Below, one piece after another: positions 57,349 through 64,000 of a DNA stretch of 64,000 bases. The position numbers were made by a program, and so were the translations under genes. Origin of the DNA: Roseateles sp. YR242 (GTDB lineage: Bacteria; Pseudomonadota; Gammaproteobacteria; Burkholderiales; Burkholderiaceae_C); contig NZ_FOAV01000016.1 of assembly GCF_900109745.1 (NCBI RefSeq), positions 1-64,000 of the forward strand. Direction: 5' to 3'. The notes below the pieces were generated by a model, which did no database searches, was not told the DNA's origin, and saw nothing but the letters and a program-made list of their open reading frames with translations. Positions within the stretch are counted from its first letter, which is position 1, and every line of letters begins with the position of its first letter.

Positions 57349-59634
57349 TCAGGCCACCTCGTCCCCGTCATCCATCAAGGGCGCCAGCAGGCGTTCGATG
57401 TCCGCGGGACTGAATTTCTCCAGCGCCTCCCCACTGTCGCGGCCCAACAGGCCGTCGGCCAGTGCCCGTTTGCGTGCCTGGAGTTCCAGCATCCGTTCCT
57501 CGATGCTGCCCTCGATCACCAGTTGATGGACAAACACCGGCCGGGTCTGGCCCAGCCGGTGCGCCCGGGCCATGGCCTGGGCATCCACCGCCGGGTTCCA
57601 CCAGGGATCCACCTGGATGACGGTGTCCGCCGCCGTCAGCGTCAACCCCACCCCGCCCGCCTTCAGGCTGACCAGCATCACCGGCACCTCCCCGCCCTGG
57701 AAGCGCTGCACCAGGTCGCCCCGCTGGTGGGCCGGGGTGTCGCCGGTCAGGCTCAGCCAGGGGATGCCGGCGGCTGTCAGCACGTCGCGAGCCAGGGCCA
57801 GCATGCCCGTGAACTGGGAGAACACCAGCAGGCGCCGGCCCTCGGCCACCATCGCCGGGATGTGGGTGCCCAGCCATTCCAGCTTGGCCGCTTCCATGCC
57901 TTGGGGCACGGCAATGCCCGGCACCAGGCGCGGGTCGCAGCAGACCTGGCGCAGCTTGAGCATGGCGTCCAGCACCGAGATCAACCCGTCGCCAAACATC
58001 TGCTGTTGCGCCAGCACCCGGCGCACCAGATGGTCCGCGCCGATGCGCACGCTTTCATAGAGCTGCCGCTGGCGCCCCTGCAGGGCGATGCGTTGGGTGA
58101 CCACCGTCAGCGGCGGCAGTTCCGGCGCCACATCTTCCTTGAGCCGGCGCAGGATGAAGGGGCGCACCAGTTGCGCCAGCAGGCGCGCGCGCTCGGCGCT
58201 GCCGTTGTACTCGATGGGCTTGCGCCAGTGACGGGTGAAGTGCCGGCTGTCGCCGAGGTAGCCCGGCAGCAGGAAGTCGAACTGCGTCCACAACTCGCCC
58301 AGATGGTTCTCCAGCGGCGTACCGGTGAGCACCAGTCGCTGGTCGGCGGGCAGGCGCCTCAATGCGCGCGCGGCGCGTGAGCGGGGATTCTTGACCGCCT
58401 GTGCCTCATCCACCAGCAGCACGCTGAAGCGGTGGCGAGACAAGGCCCTCAGCTCCCGCCAGGCGAGGCCGTAGCTGCACAGCAGCACGTCGGTCGAGCC
58501 GAGCCCGGCCAGCACGTCCGTACGCTGGGCAGGGTCCGAGAAGCTGGCCACCCGCAGGCCTGGCGCCACCCGGGCCGCCTCCTGCGCCCAGTTGAAGATC
58601 AGCGAGGTGGGCGCGACCACCAGGGCGGGGCGGGTCAACCGGCCGGCCTGCTTCTGTACCCACAGGTGGGCCAGGGCCTGCGCGGTCTTGCCCAGGCCCA
58701 TGTCGTCGGCCAGGATGCCGCCCAGGTCGTTTGCAGCCAGATATTGCAGCCAGGCCAGGCCCTGCAGCTGATAGGGCCGCAGCGTGATGCCCAGGCCCTC
58801 GGGCGCGGCCACCGGCGCGGGTGGGCCGGCGGTACGCAGGCGTGTCCATAGCGCACGCAGGGCTTCGGCACCGTGTAGCTGCCAGCGGCTGTCTTCGCCA
58901 TCCAGCAGGGAAAGCCGCGCGGCCTCCCAGGCGCTCAGGGCCAGGGGCGTACGGCGCGAGCGCTGCGCCACCAACACCTCCAGCAAGGTCAGCATCAGGC
59001 GCTTGAGCGGCGCGGCGGTGCTGTGCAGGCGTTTGCCGCCGGGCGCGCGCAGGCTGAGGATGGCGTCGTCGTCGATGTGGCTGATGGCCTCTGCCGACAG
59101 CCAGCGTTTGTCCCGGCGCAGCAGGTCCCAGATCATGGGCGCGAGGTCCACCCGCTGGCCCTGCACCAGCACGCCCAGGCTGAGCAGCCAGGAGCCCTTG
59201 CGGCGGGACAGGCCCAGGGTGGGGATGCGGTCGGCGCTCCCATCGGCTTCAACCGCCTCCAGCTCCCAGCCGTCGATGGCCTGGCTGTAATGCGCGAAGC
59301 CTGGCGCCAGCTCGACCTCCCAACCGGCCTCGCGCAGGCGGGGAATGTCTTCGGCTGCGAAATCGGCAAAGAGGTCTTCCCGCTCCAGCGTCCAGCTGGG
59401 GGTCAGGGCGAGTCCGAAGCCGATGTCCCGCCACTGCAACATGTCCACCTCCACCGGGTGCAGCGGCAGGTTGGCCCATTGAAGGCGGTGGTTCGTGTCC
59501 TCCGGGGCCTGGACCAGGCGGATCAGGGTGACCCGATCCCCCCGTGGGCCGAGCTTGCCGTGGGGGCGCATGCCGAGCAGGCCGTCGCCGCGGGAGAGGG
59601 TGCGCAGAATGAGATGGGGGCGGGTGCCGGGCAT
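57349..59634 (-). CDS. SNF2-family DEAD/DEAH-like helicase
   Basis: 761 aa. Helicase motif I is DDMGLGKTAQALAHLW (~residue 315), motif II LLVDEAQAVKNP (DEAQ, as in many bacterial SNF2 proteins), motif III LVLTGTPLENHLGELW, motif V SLKAGGVGLTLTAADTVI, and motif VI QAMARAHRLGQTRPV. The N-terminal ~280 residues lack the SWIM zinc finger of longer bacterial SNF2 (HepA/RapA-like) proteins. Likely an ATP-dependent DNA or RNA-polymerase translocase; no restriction or nuclease partner is adjacent. The start may be a little downstream, at an internal Met. Confidence 0.92.
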   Translation of the reverse strand: MPGTRPHLILRTLSRGDGLLGMRPHGKLGPRGDRVTLIRLVQAPEDTNHRLQWANLPLHPVEVDMLQWRDIGFGLALTPSWTLEREDLFADFAAEDIPRLREAGWEVELAPGFAHYSQAIDGWELEAVEADGSADRIPTLGLSRRKGSWLLSLGVLVQGQRVDLAPMIWDLLRRDKRWLSAEAISHIDDDAILSLRAPGGKRLHSTAAPLKRLMLTLLEVLVAQRSRRTPLALSAWEAARLSLLDGEDSRWQLHGAEALRALWTRLRTAGPPAPVAAPEGLGITLRPYQLQGLAWLQYLAANDLGGILADDMGLGKTAQALAHLWVQKQAGRLTRPALVVAPTSLIFNWAQEAARVAPGLRVASFSDPAQRTDVLAGLGSTDVLLCSYGLAWRELRALSRHRFSVLLVDEAQAVKNPRSRAARALRRLPADQRLVLTGTPLENHLGELWTQFDFLLPGYLGDSRHFTRHWRKPIEYNGSAERARLLAQLVRPFILRRLKEDVAPELPPLTVVTQRIALQGRQRQLYESVRIGADHLVRRVLAQQQMFGDGLISVLDAMLKLRQVCCDPRLVPGIAVPQGMEAAKLEWLGTHIPAMVAEGRRLLVFSQFTGMLALARDVLTAAGIPWLSLTGDTPAHQRGDLVQRFQGGEVPVMLVSLKAGGVGLTLTAADTVIQVDPWWNPAVDAQAMARAHRLGQTRPVFVHQLVIEGSIEERMLELQARKRALADGLLGRDSGEALEKFSPADIERLLAPLMDDGDEVA

Positions 59635-59659
59635 AACCCGCCATTGTCGGCGGTGTCCG

Positions 59660-60937
59660 TCAGCCCTTCCTGGCTTTGGGCTCGCCAGTGCGGCGATAGT
59701 CCGCCGGAACCTTCATCAGCGCGCCATCAGGCTCGCCGCGCCGGATGTCCTGGAGCTGGTAGTTCTGGTCGCCACTGCGCGGGTCCTTCTTCACGGAGCT
59801 GACGGTCAGCTGCAGCTCCGGCGAGGTCCAGATCTCGGCGGTGATGACGATGGGTTTCTCGTTGCCGATCTTGCCGGGCTCGATCGTGCTGGTCAGGCGT
59901 TGCCCCGTCACCTTCAACCCACCCAGCTCCCGAGCGGGCAAGGTCTCGACCTGGGCCTTGCCAGTCACCGCCGTGAAGCGCTCGGCGCTGAAGCCGACGG
60001 CGGCCGGGATGGGCGGGATGGGGCTGTCAATGCCGTCCGGCGTGCCGATCTGGATGACGCGGACCTCCTGCCGGTCCACCGATGGGGCGATCACCACGGC
60101 TCGGGGCGGCGGCGGAGGCGGCACCGGCTTCGCTGCGGGGGCGGGCGCCGCCTTGGGGTCCGGACGGGGCTCGGGTTGCGGCGCCGCCTGAGGATCCGGT
60201 CGCGGGTTGGCGCCTTCACGCCAGGCCTGGGCATGTTCCCGGGCCCACTCACGCATCCGCGCGGCATAGTCGCGCATGCGCTCGGCATAGTCCTTCTGGC
60301 GCTCGGCGTAGTCGCGTTGCCGTTCGGCCTCCTCCCGGCGCGCGTTGTCTTCCACACGGCCGCCCAGGAAACGCGCGGTCTTGCGCTCCGGGTCCAGCAA
60401 CCAGTTCTCGCCGCTCACCGGGTCGCGCAGGTAGACCAGGCGTCGGCCCTGCCGGTCCACTTCCTGGCGGGTACGGCCTTCACCGTCCCGGCACAACTGG
60501 CTGCTCTGCTTGTGCACGATGCGATTGCCGTCGGCCAGCGGCTGAACGGTCTCATGCAACGCCTGGGCGCAGTACGGCGCACCCTTGACCACGCGCTCGC
60601 GCTTCATCAGCACGGTGGCAAATCCCGTGTCGATGTCGATGCGGGCCTGTTCCGCGGCGAGGGCGGCACGCTCGGCCAGATCTTCCGGCGGCCTGGGCGG
60701 TGGTGGCATCGGGGCTGGTGGCGCGGCCGGCGCCACGGGGGCGGGCGGTGGCGTGGGTGTCTCGGCGGCATCTTCCTGCGCATGCGCGGTGAGCGGGCCG
60801 AGGGTGAGCCCGAACGTCAAGGCCACCGCCGCGAGGACGGACGTGCGGCGGTGGAGGTGGCGGAGCCGCCCGCTGCGGCCCATGCGCGTGTCGCTGGCCG
60901 CGCCGGAGGGGGTGTCAGTGTTGAGGCAGGCATTCAT
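59660..60937 (-). CDS. Secreted proline-rich protein with coiled repeats, third gene of an ECF-sigma operon
   Basis: 425 aa from the ATG at 60937 with a GAGGAG ribosome-binding site. An N-terminal signal sequence (VLAAVALTFGLTLGPLTAHA) is followed by a Pro/Ala-rich linker, a domain with VLMKRERVVKGAPYCAQALH and a pair of cysteines, a charged heptad-like tract (RDYAERQKDYAERMRDYAAR), a second Pro-rich linker, and a C-terminal domain (LGGLKVTGQRLTSTIEPGKI). Probably periplasmic. It lies 14 bp after the anti-sigma-like gene, so it is a likely effector of that sigma factor. Function unknown. Confidence 0.8.
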   Translation of the reverse strand: MNACLNTDTPSGAASDTRMGRSGRLRHLHRRTSVLAAVALTFGLTLGPLTAHAQEDAAETPTPPPAPVAPAAPPAPMPPPPRPPEDLAERAALAAEQARIDIDTGFATVLMKRERVVKGAPYCAQALHETVQPLADGNRIVHKQSSQLCRDGEGRTRQEVDRQGRRLVYLRDPVSGENWLLDPERKTARFLGGRVEDNARREEAERQRDYAERQKDYAERMRDYAARMREWAREHAQAWREGANPRPDPQAAPQPEPRPDPKAAPAPAAKPVPPPPPPRAVVIAPSVDRQEVRVIQIGTPDGIDSPIPPIPAAVGFSAERFTAVTGKAQVETLPARELGGLKVTGQRLTSTIEPGKIGNEKPIVITAEIWTSPELQLTVSSVKKDPRSGDQNYQLQDIRRGEPDGALMKVPADYRRTGEPKARKG

Positions 60938-60951
60938 GTCGTTCTCCTCGA

Positions 60952-61440
60952 TCAAGGCAGGACTCGCATCGCCAGCACGTCGCCGGATGCGTGGATCAGC
61001 AGTTCGGTGTGCACGGGCTCGGCCGCGGCACCGGGGTCATAGGGGAGGCCCAGCAGGGCCAGGCGTTCACGCGGTACGTCGGTGGGTACCAGCCAGGCGG
61101 TATTGGTGCCGCCGGATTGGTAGGCCGCCCAACGTTCCGCACTGACCAGCACGATGAAATCGCTGCCCCGTGCCACCACGGCACCGCTCTCGCCGGGCGG
61201 CGCGAGGCTGAGCAAGCCCACACAGGCCATCAGCGCGGCGGCACACAGGCCGGGGCCGGCCAGCCACCAGCGCCAGCGTGGCCGGCGGGTGGCGGCCTGC
61301 CGGGACGCGAAGCTGGCGCGCATGGCGTCCAGGGTGGCCATCTGCTGCGCCTGGGTGGGGTGGCGCTCTTGCAGCTCACGGGCACCAGACCACAACCAGT
61401 CGGCCAGGCGGATGAATCGGGGGGCGTCGTCGGATGTCAT
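60952..61440 (-). CDS. Putative anti-sigma factor, single-pass membrane protein
   Basis: 162 aa. A cytoplasmic N-terminus (RFIRLADWLWSGARELQERH), one membrane segment (WWLAGPGLCAAALMACVGLL, ~residue 58-78), and a periplasmic C-terminal domain of ~80 residues (VARGSDFIVLVSAERWAAYQ) of unknown fold. No ZAS/RskA signature was recognised. Anti-sigma role is inferred from topology and from the 4-bp ATGA overlap with the ECF sigma gene directly upstream. Confidence 0.7.
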   Translation of the reverse strand: MTSDDAPRFIRLADWLWSGARELQERHPTQAQQMATLDAMRASFASRQAATRRPRWRWWLAGPGLCAAALMACVGLLSLAPPGESGAVVARGSDFIVLVSAERWAAYQSGGTNTAWLVPTDVPRERLALLGLPYDPGAAAEPVHTELLIHASGDVLAMRVLP

Positions 61441-62099
61441 GGCAGGGTCGGGCTCGAAGAAGGGGCCGGGATGGCGGCCGGACGGCCGGCAGGTGCTGCA
61501 GTGCTGCCCTGCAGCAAGGCCAGCAGGCGTGCGCGGCCGCGATGCAGACGGGTGCGCAAGGTGTTGAGTTCAATGCCGGCGATGGCGGCGGCTTCCACAT
61601 AGCTGCGCTCCTGCAGGTCCACCAGCACCACCGCTTCGCGAAAGCTCCACGGCAGCTGTTGGAGCGCCTCCCAAAGCCGGGCATGGTCCTGGGCCTGGAC
61701 GAGTTGCTCTTCCGGTGAATGCGCCAGGTCCTCGGGCTCGGGCATGGCGTCATCCGAGACGGGTCGGTCGCGCCAACGGGCCAGCAGGTGGTGACGCGCC
61801 ATGCCCGCCAGGTAAGCCCCCAGGGGTGCCCGTCCTGGGTCCCAACCCTCGGGCCGGCCGGCAAATTTCACAAAGGCGTCCTGCATGGCGTCTGCCGCCC
61901 AGTCGGGCTGTCCGCACAGGGCCAGGGCATAGCGATAGACCGGGCCGGATTCGCTCCGGTAAAGCGGCTCCAGCGCGGCCGCGTCGCCCTGGCGCAGGCG
62001 GCGCACCAGACCCTCGATGCTCGCCTGGGCGGTGGTGATGGCGGCCGCATCGTCCCCGCCTACGCGGGCACGTCCGGCCATGCGGGTCCAGAAGCTCAC
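61437..62099 (-). CDS. ECF-type RNA polymerase sigma factor
   Basis: 220 aa from the GTG at 62099; an ATG at 62081 is possible. Sigma region 2 is LEPLYRSESGPVYRYALALC with DAMQDAFVKFA, and region 4 is LQQLPWSFREAVVLVDLQER, then SYVEAAAIAGIELNTLRTRL. It overlaps the anti-sigma-like gene (ATGA), the classical arrangement, and controls at least this operon in all likelihood. The extended C-terminus is Ala/Pro/Ser-rich. An ECF-like -35 element lies ~150 bp upstream. Confidence 0.9.
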   Translation of the reverse strand: MSFWTRMAGRARVGGDDAAAITTAQASIEGLVRRLRQGDAAALEPLYRSESGPVYRYALALCGQPDWAADAMQDAFVKFAGRPEGWDPGRAPLGAYLAGMARHHLLARWRDRPVSDDAMPEPEDLAHSPEEQLVQAQDHARLWEALQQLPWSFREAVVLVDLQERSYVEAAAIAGIELNTLRTRLHRGRARLLALLQGSTAAPAGRPAAIPAPSSSPTLP

Positions 62100-62251
62100 T
62101 GGAGGTCCCTCCGCCGGGTCGGAAGGCGCGTCGCTCGCGGGCTAGCCTTGGCTGCCAGCGGCACGTCATCGCGGCGCCGGGCGCGGGGCATGGCAGTTCG
62201 ACGGAAGGTGGGCGGTCGCAGCATGACCGTATTGCGCCTGCCAGCACAAAA

Positions 62252-62268
62252 GTTCCCACTAGGGGAAC
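62252..62268 (-). promoter_or_regulatory. GGGAAC-type inverted repeat, possible ECF -35 element
   Basis: GTTCCC-ACTAG-GGGAAC is a perfect 6-bp-arm inverted repeat. Read on the minus strand the downstream arm continues GGGAACTTTT, the core of many ECF sigma -35 elements (GGAACTT). It lies ~150 bp before the ECF sigma gene. No -10 with correct spacing was found, so autoregulation is only suggested. Confidence 0.3.
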
Positions 62269-62728
62269 CTCTGCCTTAACCCCCGCAGCCGCCGCGGCCC
62301 CGCTTCTGGTGGAGCGCCGAGTCGCGGCAGGTGCTCACCATGGCGCCCGCAGGCGCTGTGGATCGAGGGCCATCCTGGCTTGCTGGAGACGTGCTGCGCA
62401 GGCGGTGCCGCTGCGGGGCATCCTTCATTTCAGGGGTATGACACCCTGTTGTAACGCCGTTCGATCATCGCCCACGAGCCAGAAGCGTGCAAAGTGCGAT
62501 GTTCGCAAAACGTTTTCGACGGGGCTTCTAATGGCAAGTGAGCGCAGGCTTACAGTTCCAACTTGGTGCATTCCCCAAGTGAAAACCCCAAGTGCGTGCA
62601 TGGATTCACCGTCCTACGATCCAACCCACTCGACGCGACTGCTGTGCGAATGGTGGTTGCCTACGGGGGCTGAGGAGACAAACAGATCAGACCAACACCA
62701 ACGAAATGCGGTGACACTGTCACAATTC

Positions 62729-62760
62729 GCGGGCACCTGACGACAGGTGCCCGCTTTGTT
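62729..62760 (+). terminator. Strong rho-independent terminator without an upstream gene
   Basis: GCGGGCACCTG-ACGA-CAGGTGCCCGC (62729-62754) followed by TTTGTTTTTG: an 11-bp perfect stem with a 4-base loop and a T-rich tail on the plus strand. The nearest upstream gene on this strand ends more than 5 kb away, so it must serve an unrecognised transcript. Confidence 0.88.
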
Positions 62761-62813
62761 TTTGTGGCCCCGACTTTTCCTGGTTTGCGGCCCGCTCCTG
62801 CGAGTCGCTGCTC

Positions 62814-63575
62814 ATGATCGAACTCTTCACCGTGGCCGTGGCCTCGCTGCTGGCCGGCTTTGTGGACGCCGTCGTCGGCGGTGGTGGCCTGGTGCTGGTG
62901 CCGGCCCTCTTCAGCACCTTCCCCAACGCCGCGCCGGCCACCCTGTTCGGTACCAACAAGGGCGCCTCGGTCTGGGGCACCGCCTGGGCCACGCATCAAT
63001 ACGCCAAGCGGGTCTCCCTGCCCTGGCTTGCCCTCATGCCTGCGGCCATCGCCGCCCTGGCCGGCAGTTTCTGTGGCGCCTGGGCGGTGACGCAGGTGGA
63101 CCCGTCCGGCCTGCGCAAGGCGCTGCCGGTGATTTTGCTGGCGGTGCTGCTGTACACACTGGCCAAGAAGGACCTGGGCCGCCGCCACGCCCCGCGCCAC
63201 ACGGTGGGCGTGCAGACCGCCATTGCGGCCGTGATCGGCGTGGTGATCGGGTTCTACGACGGCTTCTTCGGCCCGGGTACGGGCAGTTTCTTCGTCTTCC
63301 TGTTCGTGCGCCTGCTGGGCTTCGACTTCCTGCACGCCTCCGCCACCGCCAAATTGCTCAACACCGCGACCAATGCGGCTGCCCTGGTACTGTTTGCCAG
63401 CAAGGGTCATGTCTGGTGGCACATTGCCGCCGTGATGGCCGTGGCCAACGTCGCTGGCAGCCTGGTCGGCACCCGCATGGCCCTGGCCCGCGGCGCCGGT
63501 TTTGTACGCGGCATGTTTGTTGCCGTGGTTGCCCTGCTCATTCTCAAAACGGGCTACGACGCGTTCTTGCGTTGA
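62814..63575 (+). CDS. TSUP-family transporter (TauE/SafE type)
   Basis: 253 aa with about eight membrane helices. The N-terminal repeat begins LLAGFVDAVVGGGGLVLVPA and contains FGTNKGASVWGTAWA; the C-terminal repeat has VIGFYDGFFGPGTGSFFVFL and ATAKLLNTATNAAALVLF. These are the twin signatures of the TauE/SafE sulfite-exporter family, which move small anions such as sulfite, sulfoacetate or sulfolactate. The substrate here is unknown. It begins 54 bp after the orphan terminator. Confidence 0.93.
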   Translation: MIELFTVAVASLLAGFVDAVVGGGGLVLVPALFSTFPNAAPATLFGTNKGASVWGTAWATHQYAKRVSLPWLALMPAAIAALAGSFCGAWAVTQVDPSGLRKALPVILLAVLLYTLAKKDLGRRHAPRHTVGVQTAIAAVIGVVIGFYDGFFGPGTGSFFVFLFVRLLGFDFLHASATAKLLNTATNAAALVLFASKGHVWWHIAAVMAVANVAGSLVGTRMALARGAGFVRGMFVAVVALLILKTGYDAFLR

Positions 63576-63660
63576 ACTCCTCCCGGGTCTCTCCGCCAAA
63601 GGCGGGATGACGGGATAGCCCACAGTCGCTATACCATTGGACAAACAACCGCCGCTCACC

Positions 63661-64000
63661 ATGCCCGTCGATCCACAACTGCGTTCGTTGGACATTGAAA
63701 TCCCCACTCAGCCGGAGGTGCTGGTCAAGCTCTCGCTGCTGATGGCGGATGAAGACATTGACCTGCAAGCCGTCTCTTCCCTCGTCGAAACCGACATGGC
63801 CCTGGCCGCCGCCGTGATGAAGGCGGTCAATTCCTCGCTGTACGGCCTGCGGGGCCGGGTGCAGACCGTGCATCAGGCGCTGACCTATCTGGGCATGCGC
63901 GAGGTGGCCGCCATCACCTTTGAAATGGGCTTGCGCGCGGCCTTCCCGCCAGCGGCGGAGCTGGAGCCTGTCTGGAGCCGTGCTGCCAAGCGCGGCCTGC
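63661..64000 (+). CDS. HDOD-domain protein, 5' part (continues beyond window)
   Basis: The first 113 residues are visible. The HDOD pattern is clear: IPTQPEVLVKLSLLMADEDI, LQAVSSLVETDMALAAAVMK and AVNSSLYGLRGRVQTVHQAL, then TYLGMREVAAITFEMGL. HDOD proteins are signalling adaptors often linked to c-di-GMP and stress responses. The ATG at 63661 follows a weak upstream spacing to the transporter gene (85 bp). The C-terminus lies outside the window. Confidence 0.88.
   Translation, partial: MPVDPQLRSLDIEIPTQPEVLVKLSLLMADEDIDLQAVSSLVETDMALAAAVMKAVNSSLYGLRGRVQTVHQALTYLGMREVAAITFEMGLRAAFPPAAELEPVWSRAAKRGL

Larger units (their letters stand above)
62100..62813. other. Gene-poor region with a plus-strand terminator, possible small RNA locus
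   Basis: 714 bp without a supported protein gene. The part from about 62440 to 62720 is A/T-richer than its surroundings. It contains a palindrome GTGACA-C-TGTCAC (62711-62723) and ends in a strong plus-strand terminator. A 143-aa open frame (62309-62740) has no protein-like features. A transcript ending at the terminator, for example a small RNA, is possible. Confidence 0.45.

Noticed and set aside
62309-62740. 143-aa open frame in the gap before the transporter gene
   Set aside because: No ribosome-binding site, no coding bias, cysteine- and arginine-rich composition, and it overlaps the terminator stem.

Overview
The window looks like a chromosomal segment of a high-GC betaproteobacterium of the order Burkholderiales, most like the Rubrivivax/Roseateles/Leptothrix group. 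This is inferred from gene order (gyrB-dnaN-dnaA facing rpmH-rnpA-yidD-yidC-mnmE), codon use and protein character; no search was run. The chromosome origin neighbourhood lies at about 26.8-27.7 kb.

Region 1 (1-21.1 kb) is an accessory defence island immediately downstream of gyrB. At its far end an IS66-family element has cut off a DUF5655 protein. Between that scar and gyrB lie thirteen minus-strand genes (927-21071), most joined by ATGA/GTGA/TAATG overlaps or gaps of a few bases. In transcription order they encode: an XRE-type helix-turn-helix fused to a P-loop GTPase-like protein, a small possible winged-helix protein, an HsdM-type adenine methyltransferase, an HsdS-type specificity subunit, an unrecognised 423-aa protein, a 1425-aa P-loop ATPase, an unrecognised 277-aa protein, a NurA-like nuclease, a HerA-like translocase, an unrecognised 192-aa protein, a Ser/Thr protein kinase with a TPR-like tail, and a PtuA-like ATPase plus PtuB-like HNH pair (Septu-like). 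There is no HsdR, PglZ or DrmA/B, so it is neither a classical type I RM system nor BREX or DISARM. The mix of methyltransferase, ATPase, kinase and nuclease recalls the published multi-gene methylation-associated defence system (MADS), apparently in an extended form carrying a Septu module. Two inverted repeats upstream of the first gene are a plausible autoregulatory operator.

Region 2 (21.2-31.7 kb) is the replication and ribosome/membrane-biogenesis core: gyrB, dnaN and dnaA on the minus strand, an origin-like intergenic region, then rpmH, rnpA, yidD, yidC and mnmE on the plus strand. rnpA carries an in-frame insert whose DNA is a cluster of five DnaA-box-like 9-mers, including a near-perfect long palindrome.

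Region 3 (31.7-44.1 kb) is metabolic and signalling housekeeping: apt, a PAS-GGDEF diguanylate cyclase, an acyl-CoA dehydrogenase with a histidine phosphatase, a Kef-type K+/H+ antiporter, glutamate dehydrogenase, a ribbon-helix-helix protein, a PfpI/DJ-1 protein, a PAP2 phosphatase and an OmpR-type two-component system. A 140-bp unit repeated about 2.7 times (44092-44467) follows.

Region 4 (44.5-64 kb) holds kdsD-kdsC-lptC (Kdo synthesis and LPS export, without lptA/lptB next door), an SDR enzyme, a glycine-rich RRM protein, a BtuF-like metal-receptor-fold protein coupled to creB-creC-creD (with a perfect cre-tag upstream of creD), a GMC oxidoreductase, an M17 aminopeptidase, a thioredoxin-fold protein, an SNF2 helicase, an ECF sigma/anti-sigma/effector operon, a TauE/SafE-type transporter and the start of an HDOD protein. 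No tRNA, rRNA or CRISPR array was seen.
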